Positions 1 through 12,682 of a stretch of DNA of 64,000 nt are shown piece after piece (within the stretch, counting starts at the first letter, position 1; every line of letters begins with the position of its first letter). The notes beneath the pieces are model-generated. The model was not told the origin of the DNA. It saw only the letters and a list, made by a program, of their open reading frames with translations, and did no database searches. Origin of the DNA: Sipunculus nudus (taxonomy: Eukaryota > Annelida > Sipuncula > Golfingiida > Sipunculidae); the NCBI GenBank assembly GCA_026874595.1, contig CM049312.1, positions 80,558,929 to 80,622,928 of the forward strand, in the 5' to 3' direction. Position numbers and translations under genes: made by a program.

Positions 1-3000
1 AGAAAGAAAATTATGTGAACATTCGGGAGACTCAATAGTAACAAGAGTATCAACAAGTAAAACAAGAAATGGAAACTATGTATAATCATATAACTGAAGG
101 AATAATAATTCGCTCAAGAGCACAGTGGAGAGAATATGGTGAAAGAAATTCTGCATATTTCCTGAACTTAGAAAAAAAGAAATAAGGGCAAAACATCAGT
201 ACGAAAATTATTTAAAAGCAATAATGATGTATTAACCTCCCAAAGTGATATTCTAAATGAAATAAGAAATTGTTTTATGCATCGTTTTACAAGGGTTTCT
301 ACTGTCACACCAGAACAATGTGAAAATTATTTAAGTAAAGTTAATATGCCAACTCTAACAAAAGAACATTCATCCATGTGTGATGGTCCAGTGACACTGG
401 ATGAGATTTTTAATGCTGTTAAGTCTATGCCATCCAACAAATCACCTGGAAATGATGGTCTAAGTAAAGAATTTTATATCCATTTTTTCCAAGATATGCG
501 AAAAGACTTAGTATCATGTATGAATCACAATTTTATTGAATGTCAAATGACGGCAAGCCAAAAACAAGCAATCATCACTTTATTAGAAAAACCAGGAAAA
601 GACTCCAGGTTCATTAAGTCATGGCGCCCGATAAGTTTAATCAATGTAGATAGTAAAATACTTAGTCGGGTTTTGGTAAATAGGCTGAAGGAAATATTAC
701 CAGAGATAATTTCGCAAGAACAAAGTGCATTTATAAAAGGAAGTTTTATTGGTGATCCCATCAGACTAATTGATGATATGTTGAGTTATTGCAAGCAAAG
801 AATGGTACCAGGTATTATGTTTGCAGCGGATTTTGAAGCAGCCTTTGATTCAGTAGATCATGTATTTATGTTCTAAAAAGGTTTGGATTTGGTGAAAATT
901 TTATTTTATGGGTAAAAACAATGTATAACAAGTTGGAAAGTGCAGTTGTTAAAAATGGAGTTATTACTGAGTATTTTTTAATAGAACGGCGTACACGTCG
1001 AGGTGACCCCCTTGCATGTTATTTGTTTTTACTTGTAGTCGAAATATTGGTACATAAGATTCGTACAAATAATAATGTCAAAGGGATAAAGGTCTATGAC
1101 ACAGAATTTAAAATGTGTATGTTTGCAGATGACACAACTTTTTTCATTCATGATGTAAATTCATTTAAGGAACTTATCAAACTAATCAACATGTTTACAG
1201 AGTAATCCTCGTTAAAAGTTAATTACGATAAATCTGAGGCAGCTTGGTTAGGCAACGATAGAAACAGACAGGATAAACCCATAGAATGTAGATGGTTAGA
1301 TTTGACTGTAAATGTCATAAGAATTTTGGGTATATACTTTTGTTATGATTCAGATATGGTTGTGGAGCAAAACTTCACAAGAATAAAAGAAAGAATTAAG
1401 AAAACTTTGAATGTATGGAAAACCCGTACACTGACAGTGTATGGAAGGGTTGAAATAGCTCGATCACTTGTTTTATCTACAATACTGTATGTCTCTAATA
1501 TGTGTGATCCTCCAAAGGGCTTCATTACTGGAGTACAAAGTATGATTAACTTATTTATATGGAAGGATAAAAAGCCTAAAGTTAAATATTGTACTGCTAT
1601 TGGATCCTATGAAATAGGTGGTCTTAAAGTTCCAGATGTAGAATCAATGTTAAAAGCCCAACGTGTATTATGGATAAAACGATTAATTACGGATAAAGAT
1701 AAACCTTGGGTGAAGTTGGTGACAGGTTATCTACGTAAGATTGGTGGAGTAGCATGCATACGATCAAACTTTGATATACAGAGGATCCCACTTTCCCTGC
1801 CAAATTTTTATAAATCATGCCTGTGTTCATGGGCTGAACTTTTCGATTGCTACCCTACAACTAAATTTGAAGTATTATCACAAACATTGTGGAATACAAA
1901 CTATTTAATGTCAACAAAGCATCTTACTTTAACAAAAAATTGTCAGCGGCAGGGATAAATTACATTCAGGACCTAATAAATATTGATGGGTCATTAAAAT
2001 CTTGGAGCACTCTATATAAAGGAGATTTAACACAGATAAATTCAAGTTACAATCAATAGTGTCATCTATATCAAAATATCAGCGTACCATATTAGAAGAT
2101 GAGCATACTGTGAATATGCAGGAATATGATGATCCTGTGTTTATTAAGAATGATCCATTTAAGATATCAAACCTAGATTCAAAAATGTTATATAATAAAT
2201 TTATCTAAAAGAAAATAATGAGCAGAAAAATAAAATGGGATTTATATTTAAATGTTACAAATGAGGAAAAGAAATTAAGATTTCAATCGATTTATAAGGT
2301 TTCATCTGACTGTTATACAAGAGAGTTTCAATATAAAATTATGAATAATTATTTACCTGTAAACAGTCATTTGTTCACATGGAATTTAGTTGATAGTGGT
2401 AGATGTGACTATTGTTTTCTGTATCAAGAAACCATATTACATCTTTTTTGTCATTGTATAGTCACAAAAAACCTGTACTTTAGGATCTGTGAATGGTTGA
2501 ACTCATGTAATGTAAATATGTCAAGTATGCTCCAAAATAATATAATATTTGGTATTCTTCCAGTTACTGAAAAAAAATATTTTGATGAATACAATCATAG
2601 TATTGTACAAACTCACAGTATACAAAGGAAAATGTTATTCATCTGACTCTGTTCTGTTCAACAACTTTATATTAAATGTGAAATCACTGCAAAAGGAAGA
2701 ATACATCATTGCAGAAAAACAATGTAAGATGGCGCACCATCTGAGGAAATGGAGTCCAATATTACCTCTGATAGTGTAATATTACTTGTAAGAATGTTAT
2801 GACTACATAAATATATATATATGTATGTTTAAATAGGTATAAATATATATGAATGCACTTTATAAGTGAATTATGAATTACAAGGCATTTTTTTCACCAC
2901 ATTAGCATCAGTTACTGTGTTGTCCTTGTCTATGTATATTGTAAGTATGTATGTAAATGTACATAAATGTTGCCTATTTCTGTCTATGTTTATGTATATG

Positions 3001-3030
3001 TATTATACCAATAAAAAAAATTTAAATATT
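1..3030 (+). pseudogene. Decayed non-LTR retrotransposon (L1/Tx1-like LINE), ORF2 remnant
   Basis: Several successive plus-strand reading-frame pieces together follow the order of a LINE ORF2. About 85-175 encodes a 'RAQWREYGERNSAYFLNLE' block, typical of the region before the RT domain. 277-876 carries RT motifs (SPGNDGL, WRPISLINVD, FAADFEAAFDSV). 921-1205 carries RRGDPLACYLF and the catalytic FADDT motif. 1302-1958 is the thumb and connection region. 2218-2646 ends with a Cys/His cluster (CDYC...HLFCHC) like the C-terminal zf-RVT domain. The pieces are separated by stops and frame changes, so it is dead. The 5' end lies outside the window. The 3' end is set by an AATAAAAAAAA tract near 3010-3021. 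Family placement in the L1/Tx1 group rests on motif style only. Confidence 0.88.
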
Positions 3031-3570
3031 ATCTGAAGCCTGAGCTGCGTACTAAAGTCTTGGTCTCACCAGGGAGATGTACGCAGTCTCTTTTAGTACG
3101 CGCCGTAGGAATCCAAGAGTCCGGTTTGATCTGTTAGACGTGGTTTCGAAATGAAAGTTCAAGTAGAGTTGAGCGCTGATGTTATCACCCAGGGTTTTGT
3201 GGTGTTCACTTATTGTTGAATGTTGTCATCTATGGTGTAGGAGCGTTCCATCGGAGTCATAGTACGATGGATCCTGAGGACTTCACATTTCTTGGCAGTT
3301 AAACGCATGCCCCAGTTGGATGCCCATTCCTGAAGTTGCGCTAAGTCGTTCTGGAATACCATTTGGTCGGCGCTGCACCTAATTGGTCTATATAACAAGC
3401 AGTCGTCTGCAAAGAGTCGACACTGACTGCACAACTCGGGCAGATCATTAATGGAACAGGAGAGATCCGAGAACTGTGCCTTTCGGAACGTCCGAGTAAA
3501 TCGTTTCCTGGGATGGTTTACAGAGCTCAAGGCTGTTAAACAAACGTTCACCATGGAATAACAAAAAATA
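3031..3570 (-). pseudogene. Second LINE reverse-transcriptase fragment (Jockey/CR1/RTE-like motif style)
   Basis: Reading the minus strand, about 3540-3450 encodes a variant of the RT block usually seen as 'SGVPQGTVLGPLLF' (here DVPKGTVLGSLLF). A frame change is followed by 'INDLPELC', the catalytic FADD with CLLYR, and 'WASNWGMRLTAKKCEVL'. A further frame continues to 3031 with a 'TLGFLRR' block. This is the middle of an RT domain, truncated at both ends and frameshifted. It butts directly against the poly(A)-like tail of the preceding LINE, in opposite orientation, so one of the two probably inserted beside or into the other. It is non-functional. Confidence 0.82.
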
Positions 3571-5795
3571 GAGCGAATGTTCTTCATTTGCATATGGATG
3601 AACGTGAACATGCAGAATATAAACAAACTTGGCCCATTGTGTTATTAAGTAATTTGAGTTAAATATTTTCACGAAGAAAACACTTTCGCACGGGAACGCA
3701 ATAACTGGAAGTATGTTCAAAGTTAGATTGAAACTCTCGAATGATTGTAGATATATGAAATACGTTAATTTATTTCAATAAAAGAAACAAGAAATATTAA
3801 ATCATTGTTAAGGTTAATTTTATATATATATATATATCAAATGGTTAATGTGAATAACATTCTGACTATTCAAGTAGGTATTATTGCATTATTCATATTT
3901 CAAATTTATCTACGGCTGTAGACAGGCGGTTTAGACAATTTATTTTTATATGTGACTAGTTGTCTGACCTGTTTTGGATTTTTTTATTACTTTAAAATGT
4001 TACCTTTTTATTATACGGATCATACCGGTGGTCTAGTGCAATTAATGATAAAATGACTATTAATATTTCAAATTGGTGCCAAATGTATTAATATAAAAAT
4101 AAGAGTCTAATTAAAAGCTATAGTCTGAGTGGACAACTATCAGCCAACTGGGGGCTTGAGGTCTTGATTAAATGGGATCTTCTCTGATGACGCAGATGAC
4201 GAAATGAAGTGATTAAAGGTTAAAATTTACGAATGGATAACCTTCTTGGATTTTTTTGGTCTTGCTTGCTTTCGAACTAATGATCTTACGTCGGTAAATC
4301 TAAGATATCCTCTACTGTTGGGTAAAGTCTTGGGGTATATGTATAGGTATGGTATAGGTTTTGCAGGAATTCATGTCACAGGACAGGGTGCAAGACAAAT
4401 AGATAGTCGAGATGACAGGGTTTATGAGGTAACCTGTTAACTATTCTCGTTTCATTTTGGCATTTGAAAACTAAGAACTGTCAGGAAAAATAAATGACAG
4501 ATTCAAACATTTCAAAAGACTAATCTGTTATGGCAAAAATTAAAGACCCTCTTTGAGTTAAATCTTGAGAGGTTTGGACATCAATTACTTCCTACACAAA
4601 CTGTATCATAACCCCGTTGCTTATAGGCATAAAAAAGGCAAAAATATCCAAATCTGTACCCGGAGATTCCGTTTCTATGTTACGTGTGTTCCTTTTGGTC
4701 CCAAATTAACTCCTTGAGAAGTTTTATGTATTTTATCATTCTTGAAAACTCATAAGTAATTTATAACAATGAAATGACCAATATATAATAAAAAAATAGC
4801 ACTACTCACAACATCCATATAGCACTGTGCATTGGGAAATTATATTCCCATTTTAACAATATATCAAACAGTTACAAACCAAAACACCTGTAGGAACTTG
4901 TCTGTACAGGCCTTCTTTAATAACTTTTGACAAGGACCTAGATTCAAGGGGGAGCTCTTTTCATAGGTGAATCAAATATATTTTAACAAGCAAAGTTTCG
5001 TATAATAGTCTCTCATACTTCCTGGTGATTTCTTTAAAATATATTAGGTAAAAGGTTTTACATGAGAACTGACATAAAACTATATGTGAGGATACCGAAA
5101 CAATATATCCAAACGAAATAATGATAGTAAAATATTTTCAGGATTCGGTTAACAATTAAGAAAAAAATGGCGTGCAGTTTGGTTGAATTTTTTAACTTGA
5201 ATTTCTTTTACTTAATAGCTTTTAGATAAAATACATACAAGGTTAAGTACTTGTACAACCGTTTAAACGATCAGGCCATTTTTTTTTGTTTTGTTTGCTT
5301 TACTTGAGATTCCATCCGGACAATTATTTGAAAACAAGTGTAACCAAAAATATTCAAATTGAGCTATCAATTCATACCATTCATTTGAAGTTGTTTAATA
5401 TGTTCATTTCATTCAATTTAGGGGGTTCAAGTTCTTTTAATGAGTTGATATAAGATATTATAAATAAACGGTTTGGTTCTCGTACAACCTGTGAGCATCT
5501 GGCCAAAATATGACTCGGAGCATCCAAACCGTCAGACAAATTGTATCTGTTGGACCTAGAATCCCCTAAAGCCATATCCTTTGATATGGTGACTAACAAA
5601 TGTATCAATATGAGCACGAAAAATGTCAGACATTGCACAACCCGTATCGGCTAGCCCTTCTAATTTTACATCCAAGAGAGTCTTGGACAAATCTCCATGG
5701 AAACCTGAAACTAGGCTATTGTAATCTTTAGTCTGCGAGCAACAGGCCAAAACCATGAGTTTTAACACCAAAAAGACAGGCTTTTTTCCCTAAGG
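3571..5795. other. Intergenic, nothing recognised
   Basis: AT-rich DNA with a short (TA)n run at 3818-3837. Open frames here are short and show no recognisable motif. Confidence 0.5.
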
Positions 5796-6180
5796 AGAAC
5801 ATGTATTTGGTAGGTATGACCGCACAGGTCGTGTGCACTGTGGCTAGATGTGCGGCATATACGAGTACCCAGAGAAAAAGTCAGCTGAGCATATACTATC
5901 TTATATTATACCCGCTACCAAACAATCCTTGGTCAAAGGTAGCAGTTGATCTTTTGAGTATTAATGTCGTGAATATTTACTATATGGTGGCTGTATGTTG
6001 ACTCTTATTCGAAATATCCATTTATTGGAATAAATAACGATGAGAACAGGGTACCCTTAAACAAATGGACAGACAGAATTGTTCAAACTATGATAAATTG
6101 TTTGATACAAATGTACACAGTCTGGAACCAAAACATAGCCAAGTTTAGGTATCATAATACCTAAGGACTTCAAGCTAGGA
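5796..6180 (+). pseudogene. Ty3/Gypsy integrase remnant
   Basis: 5800-5998 encodes a stretch resembling a Gypsy integrase: a 'GMTAQVV' block in the position of the zinc-finger/YYW region, then 'PLPNNPWSKVAVDLLSIN', where the Asp in VAVDLL matches the first catalytic Asp. A frame change at about 5995 leads into DSYSKYPFIG. After a gap lacking the second Asp region, about 6065-6120 encodes NGQT followed by RIVQTMINCL, the block around the catalytic Glu. RYHNTPKD follows near 6150. The core is internally deleted and frameshifted, so it is dead. It is unrelated in position to the intact element at 51.8-64 kb. Confidence 0.7.
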
Positions 6181-6375
6181 GGTCGTGAGTTCAAATCTCA
6201 GCCAAGGAAGAGTGGGCTTTTTCACGGTCGGTGCCTACCGGGGTGAGCCGTCTCTTACACACGTAATTTGCTGGCAATTTATCAACTTTGAAGTTTTCCT
6301 TTATCCTCCGTTAGGGGGAGCGCCAGGCGACAGCAGTTTAAAATTACTAAAAATATATTCTGGTTAGGAATCTTT
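6176..6375 (+). repeat. Possible tRNA-derived SINE-like block
   Basis: GTGAGTTCAAATCTC at about 6186-6200 resembles a tRNA B box and is followed by a GC-richer segment (about 6210-6330) that stands out from the AT-rich surroundings. It begins immediately after the integrase remnant. No clear A box or poly(A) tail was confirmed. Confidence 0.3.
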
Positions 6376-9250
6376 CTGTAACATGTCAACCCGGTCTCCT
6401 TGGATCAAAAAAGCGCATTGACCTCTAAGCTAAGCATAACACTCTAAGAAAAAAAAAGTTATAGCCAAAACCAAAAAGGTATTCAGAAAGGGCTGAGTGG
6501 GGAACCTGAGTTGGAAGCTGAAAGATAGGGTTCCTTTTGGAACTAATATTCGATTGTTAATATCTTGGTATTTGTACATCTGAAGTTAAATGCTAATGCT
6601 TTCGAGGAACTTTTATTTCTTAAAAAGCGTTCTTAATGTATCTCTTTTTGAGTAACAGTTTTAGACGGTTGCACGCATTTGGTAGTCGTCACATGTGACT
6701 GAGTTAAAATATTACTCACACTAGTATAAACGCTGCGAGAAAGAAAATACTCAAACTGACTAGAGAGTGAATGAGTCTTAATTGATGTCACGATGTGCAA
6801 CTTTAATTCAGAAATTACATTTGTTGAATATAATATATACAATAATTTGATGAAATATGGCGAATGAGCATAGTAAGTTACCGTTGATAGGCCGAATTAG
6901 GCCGCTTTTGCTCCGCTGATTAATAGTCATCAGAGCTGCTAGCGATTACCTTTTGTATGGCGTCCGTCTGTCCATTCGTCCGTCGACCGCTCATGGTACC
7001 TGTTATAGCTAGAAACTTCTAAACTTATATTGAAGAAAGTCCCAGGCAATTCCTTATTTATACCTGAATAACCTTCTAACGTTGAATATCACCGAAGGCC
7101 ATCAGCAACGCTGTGGATAGCCGAAACATGGTCACGGTTACTTTGTCTGCAACAGTCCCACTGAGTGTCGAAGAGTGCTAAACAAATATTTATAAGCGCC
7201 AGCGTGGATTTCATTTCGCATTAATTATCTAAAAATTATTCAAGCCTTTGTCATCAGATTTTTTACCACAAGATTAGTTCTACACAGGAATGCGTGTTAT
7301 TCGATTGAGATCCCCTGAGGAATCTTAACGACAGCTTTCTCAGGTTTCCTTTCTTGAGCAATGTCTTGGGTAGCATTAGAGCAATGTTCTTACAGATTGG
7401 TGGTTGGTTGTTTTGGCAGTATGTGCCCGTCAGGAATCTAATCTTGCTACCAGCCAGCCATCTTGGGAGCCTGGGCAAAGATAACCCTGTTGACTCAGTG
7501 ATCGTAAATTTTATGATTTTATCTAAAATGTGCATATCATTGACATATGTTCCTGTAAAGACTTAACACTATTTGCACTCATTTCCTTCAAATTTGAAAA
7601 ACATTTGTGATTGTTGGCCACTAGGTCATACTAGTCAGCAGAGCATCATAACCCATAGGACATATGTAAGCACAACTGTAATGTTGTATTCGTTACCCGG
7701 GTTACCTGGGTAATATTGTAAGTACGAGTTGACTAGGGGGAAAAAAGCGTTCGACACATGGTCCCAGTCGTATTTACGACTTGGGAACTGGGGCTTGTTG
7801 GAGAAACCCCATTTGTCCCTCTTGGCGGCCTTCAGCTTTATCTACAGCAATGACGGGATCTAGGGAGCAAATAATGGAACCAATATTTTTCTAATGAAAA
7901 CAATTGATTATAATGTCAAATAAAATTCAACAAATATGACATGATCCATTCATTGTAACTCAGATCGTGTTTCGTCCCTATGAAAACCTAGACCTCCGGT
8001 TATCGGGACTATCAATCTGTTAATTGGGTACTGAATGGTTAGAAAGTCGTTTGCACTACTTGAAATCTGGTGATCACCATAAATCCAAGAGGCAACGAAT
8101 GTAGCATAATCTGAGGCAATGGAGACGTGATCCTCAGTCATACGTCTGTTAACAGTTTTTTCTCAGCAATATCCGGGTGGGTTCTCACAGGATTTAGTAA
8201 ACAATATATGTCAGGATGAGGTCAAAGAAAACCAAATGTGGTGAGGCCATTTATGGAGATTTATAATGGGTTTCCTGTATCACTGACCCTCAGACAATTG
8301 TCCATTGATAAGATGTTTGTTCTGTTCTGTGAGCATATATTTATGAATAAGTCATTTAATAATAATAAGTAGCATTTGCTATTGATATTTCAGAACAAAC
8401 GTCTTTCAGGAGCAAATGCTGATGATAATTTTAAAGTATTCGAAAAGAATTACAGGAATATTCCATAAGATAAGAATTGCAAAGAATTAAAGACCTTCGT
8501 TTGTTCACCTATCATCGTCCGCCCTTAAGCCAGCCTGAAATTATGTCCCAACATAATCATTATTAATATTATTTATAAATACTGGGCCCGAAAAGGTAGA
8601 GCCAGAGAGAGATATGATTAGCTAAAGACGGTATATTTTATTGTCCTACGTCATGTCCTGCGCAAGTATTAGTGTTAGATATTAAAGTATCATGTATTCA
8701 TGTACAAGTGGGATTGTATCATAAATAAACTTATCATTTTGTTTTGTTTAGTAATGTATGACACGATGACTTTTTTGGGGGAAATAGAAAGGGCTTTATG
8801 ATTTTTTGAACAAAAAATTATCTTGGTAAGCCGGTTCAAACTGGTTGTATAAAACGGCCCATGGGTTGCGTTACTGTGTTCCATAAATGAGACGTTACTG
8901 GACGGATATAATATGATTAACTATAGATATTGTTGTGACAGGGCAACCTTTCACGCTGGCATGAAGTAACAGTGTCTGTCGAACACTTATAATTGCTTTA
9001 ACACTAATACCCTCCCCTATATCTAATGCCTGGAATTTCCATGATCAAAAACTGAATCGAGGACTTCAATTTGCAGCCGGATGCTTAATCATATTCCTAA
9101 ATATCAGTTAACTTGGTATCATTTAAAAAGTATGAAATGAATAAAACTATAACAACAAGTGCGTCATGCTTGTTTTTGAATATATTACAACAATTAATAT
9201 ATCCATGAATAGCGATTATAAAGAATTCTTTCTAATTTTGCAAAACTTTT
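6376..9250. other. Intergenic, no gene recognised
   Basis: Mixed AT-rich sequence. 6960-6985 has a 'CTGTCCATTCGTCCGTC' run, common at the head of dispersed molluscan repeats. Open frames at 7263-7566 overlap on both strands and show no family motif. Confidence 0.45.
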
Positions 9251-9252
9251 TA

Positions 9253-9800
9253 GGAACTCCGATTCAAACTTGGACTTGAGGGGCCTGGACTCGGACTTGG
9301 ACTCGAGGGGCCTAGACTCTGACTTGGACTCGAGGGGCCTGGGCTCGGACTTGTATTCGAAGGGCCTGGACTCGGACTTTCACTCGAGGGGACTGGATTC
9401 GGTCTTGTACTCGAAGGGCCTAGACTGGGACTTGTATTGGAGGGGCCTGGACTCGGAATTGTACTCGAGGGGCCTGGACTCGGACTTGCACTCGAGGGGC
9501 CTGGACTGGGACTTGTACTCGAGGGGCCTGGACTCGGACTTGTACTCGAGGGGCCTGGACTCGGACTTGTACTCGAGGGGCCTGGACTCGGACTTTTATT
9601 CGAGGGGCCTGGATTCGGACTTGGACTCGAGGGGCCTTGACTCGGAATTTTACTCGAGGGGCCTTGACTCGGAATTGTACTCGAGGGGCCTGGACTCGGA
9701 CTTGTACTCGAGGGGCCTGGATTCGGACTTTTATTCGAGGAGCCTGGATTCGGACTTTAACTCGAGAGGCCTCGACTCGGAATGGTACCCGGCTTCGGAG
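9253..9800 (+). repeat. 27-bp minisatellite (GGACTCGGACTTGTACTCGA core)
   Basis: About 20 tandem copies of a 27-bp unit with core GGACTCGGACTTGTACTCGA followed by GGGGCCT. Because 27 is divisible by three, both strands stay open: a nine-residue repeat LDSDLYSRG on plus and QVRVQAPRV-like on minus. No intron, signal peptide or family motif supports coding, so I treat the ORFs as artefacts. Diverged copies continue at 10.08-10.2 kb, and an inverted relative lies at 12.68 kb. Confidence 0.92.
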
Positions 9801-10077
9801 GTAGGGACTCGAGATAAAAGGCCGATTCCATCTCGAGTCCGATAGAAAACAAACTCTCATGTATTTTAAAAACCTATGCATGTAGGGTAGATTACAACAA
9901 ACAAAACATTACAAAATAATAACACTATATGTACAAGCACATTGCTAAGCGCCGAGGGTTATAAATGCAGCTAACCATTATAGTTAAAAACGTGTGAATT
10001 AAATTAACGTGTGAAAATGTACATGATAATCTAAAGATTTCCGTTTTGAATTGCTCTTTAAGGATAGGCCTATTTAT

Positions 10078-10205
10078 ATTGGACTCGGACTTTGACTCCA
10101 AATGGTTCGGACTTGAAAGAGGTGGACTTGGATTCGAACCTCAAGGACTCGGACCTCGGACTCGAGTGGCCTGGACTCTGACTTGCACTCGGATTCAGAT
10201 GGTGT
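10078..10205 (+). repeat. Diverged copies of the 9.3-kb minisatellite
   Basis: 'GGACTCGGACTTTGACTC'-type words recur four to five times with insertions. The family is the same as at 9253-9800, separated by about 280 bp of unrelated DNA. Confidence 0.7.
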
Positions 10206-10749
10206 GGACCTTAATACATCACTGGCTTCTCATCTTAACGTTTTTATTGGCCCCTTCAGTGAATTTCGTGGAAAGATGTGTCTTGAATTAATGGGCTGGT
10301 GGAAGAATGGAAAACATAAAATGGAATTATGAAGAAGGCTGTACATCATACAGGAAAATGGGAAACTGCTTTTATATCGATATTCCGCTTCACATATTTC
10401 CTCTATGTTTACGTTTATCATCTGCAGTAAACCTGATTTATCCTGAAATCATTGAAAATTACACAATGAATTCTTAAGGAATCAAACCGGTAGATTCAGT
10501 ATCTATGAAATACACCTTTCATCTTAACCTTTGGATTCCAATTTTATGTAATTAAGAACGTTGGAAATGTTGTCCATGCAGAATAAGTTTCCTTAGGCTT
10601 ATTACTTAGTCTACTTAACAGCAAAACAAGTTATAATACCATCGTTTTACGACGGCACAACAGAAATAATGAAAATTCTGTTACAATGTCTGTACTTCCC
10701 ATGTGTATCTCTTGTTATTGTTCTCCACTGTCGCCTGTTAATCCCTTAC

Positions 10750-10891
10750 CTTTTCTCTTCTCAGGGTGTGGTACGACCTCCTTTATAAACATGACACGTG
10801 CCCTCAGGTTGGTCCTCATCACGTGCTCGTACAGTTCCATTGACCCGTCCATGACCCCGTGAAGAGGAGGATCCATCGCAGCGCTGTTTAC
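10750..10891 (-). CDS. Short-chain dehydrogenase/reductase, internal exon (downstream of the 12.5-kb exon)
   Basis: A 142-nt minus-strand exon. It is preceded by the acceptor ATTATCAG and followed by the donor GTAAGG after AGAAAAG. Translation starts VNSAAMDPPLHGV and continues ELYEHVMRTNLRA then MFIKEVVPH. This is the SDR segment after the 'NNAG' motif (here NSAA), with the conserved Asn of the N-L-x-x-x helix that supports the active site in classical SDRs. It joins in phase 0 to the exon at 12502-12593 and leaves in phase 1. The Rossmann TGxxxGxG exon and the YxxxK catalytic exon were not found in the window, so the gene is partial here or a remnant. The substrate cannot be inferred. Confidence 0.72.
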
Positions 10892-10919
10892 CTGATAATG
10901 ACCTGATGTTGACCGGTTT

Positions 10920-11575
10920 ATTATGTTTTAAATGGGACTGGCCTATAATGTATTTAATTGGTACTTACCTATAATGTCAATTTCAATGGGACTGGCCTAT
11001 AATGTCAATTTAAATTGGACTAGCCTATAATGTCAATTTAAATGGGACTGCCCCTTTAATGTCAGTTTAAATGGAACAGTCCTATAATGTTAGTTTAAAT
11101 GGGACTGACCTAAAATGTCAATTTAAATGGTACTGGCCTATAATGTATTTAAATAGGACTGCCTATAATTTATTTAAATGGGACTGGCTATAATGTATTT
11201 AAATGGTACTTGCCTATAATGTCAATTTAAATGGGACTAGCCTATTATGTCAATTTAAATGGCACTGGCCTATAATGTCAATTTAAATGGGACTGGTCTA
11301 TAATGCCAATTCAAATAGGACTGGTCTATAATGCCAATTTAAATGGGAGGGACTGGGCAGTAATGTCTCGAAACTAGGCTGCCCGATAATTTGTATTTAA
11401 ATGGGACCGGCCTATCATGTATTGAAATGGGGCTTGCCTATAATGTATTGAAATATGATTAGCCCATAATGTATTGAAATTAGGCTGGCCTATAATGTCA
11501 GTTTAAATGGGAATGGCCTTTTATGTAAATATTAATTGGACTAGCCTTTAATTTATATTTAAAAAGGATTGCTTG
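10920..11575 (+). repeat. 29-bp minisatellite inside the SDR intron
   Basis: About 22 diverged tandem copies built on 'AAATGGGACTGGCCTATAAT' plus a GTCAATTT spacer, roughly 29 bp per unit, with shorter 21-24 bp versions. It begins about 30 bp from the splice acceptor of the 10750-10891 exon. Confidence 0.88.
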
Positions 11576-12501
11576 ACTGACTGAAGATATATTAAGCCCT
11601 CCGAGCGCTCAAGTTGTTAGGGTCCAAGGCACATTCCCTTGGCGCTCCCTAGGTGGTATTTTGAATTTTGTAACAACAAATTAAGATGCCACCAAACCCA
11701 GTAAGAAGCCAACAGCAACTAAAAATCCCAGGCAGCAAGCAGAGATGTCCGAGGAGTCAAATAACTTTAATTTAAACTAGCTTGAACTATTAATTTACTT
11801 GAACGCTCATGACCTATAGTGTTAATATAAACTGGATGGCCTTATATACATTAAATGAATACCATTGGGACGTGTTGCCTTTGAGATCAGCTTGTCCAGT
11901 TTGTACTCTGTGGCGCTCTCTTCTTACCTAAGTTTTCTATTACAACTGGTAAAAGCACTCTGGTTTCTTTATATTTTATCATTTTATTTATTCACTTATT
12001 GTTACAATTCTGTATAAAGTACATGTACATGTAAAGACCTGAAAGACACAGCCGTCTCTAGATCTCAACCAAATTTTGCTTCTAAGGTAAATTGCATAAG
12101 AAGTATTTCATATAATCACGGTTGACTTAATCCGATGCCTATAACATGTTTCAAGAGTCTCAATGTAAGTCTACATCCTTTTTTTGTAAAAAAAAAAAAA
12201 AAAAAAACATGGGTTCTCAACCAAATTGTAATATTTAAAAAAGAAGTAATGTCATTTATAATGAGGATTGGATAGGGGTGCCCGATTTTGCAATCAGTTC
12301 CAAGGCTCGTGTAACCCGACATTTCTTGAAACACCAATGACTATTGCCACAAAGGCCAGGTGTGGCCACATGTATATTAAATATCGACCTTAAGGCGGAG
12401 AGATATATTTACCCAACCATACCAGGAAGCCCCGCGTTGCTTTTATCAATGATCTTTACATATATAAATGTTCTGTGAAGGAAAGTACCAGTTACACTCA
12501 C
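11576..12501. other. Remainder of SDR intron
   Basis: Non-coding. It contains one stray relative of the 29-bp unit near 11810-11850 and a T7GTA21 homopolymer near 12180-12208. Confidence 0.5.
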
Positions 12502-12593
12502 CACAATATCCAGTCGACCAAATTTTTCAATAGTAGCCTGAACCACCGATTTTACTGAAGCATCGTCATGAACGTCGCCTGGCATTACCAGTA
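12502..12593 (-). CDS. Short-chain dehydrogenase/reductase, internal exon
   Basis: A 92-nt minus-strand exon: acceptor ATAATAAAAG, donor GTGAGT. It completes a Val codon, then reads LVMPGDVHDDASVKSVV followed by IEKFGRLDIV. This matches the classical SDR segment holding the conserved Asp that contacts the cofactor adenine (GDV) and the fGrlDilV strand that leads into NNAG. The exon ends exactly at a codon boundary, and the next exon begins VNSAA, restoring the family sequence order across the junction. That agreement of phase, splice sites and motif is the main evidence, since the exon is too short to stand out as an ORF. No upstream exon with TGxxxGIG was seen. Confidence 0.75.
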
Positions 12594-12682
12594 CTTTTAT
12601 TATAAACAGAAAAAGAACACCACTGTTAAAACAATATCAGGGTTAACAGTAACGAAACCGTCAGTGATGAAGTTGAGTCAAC

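Noticed and set aside
5556..5771. Retroviral-protease-like ADTGCAMS on the minus strand
   Set aside because: The DTG-like triplet lacks the usual flanking hydrophobic strands and lies on the strand opposite the nearby Gypsy integrase remnant.
8820..8880. tRNA-like GCCGGTTCAAACTGG
   Set aside because: No cloverleaf or A box at the right distance.
9270..9845. 191-codon repetitive ORF (LDSDLYSRG) and its 153-codon antisense
   Set aside because: Both follow from a 27-bp tandem repeat; no start context, signal or domain.
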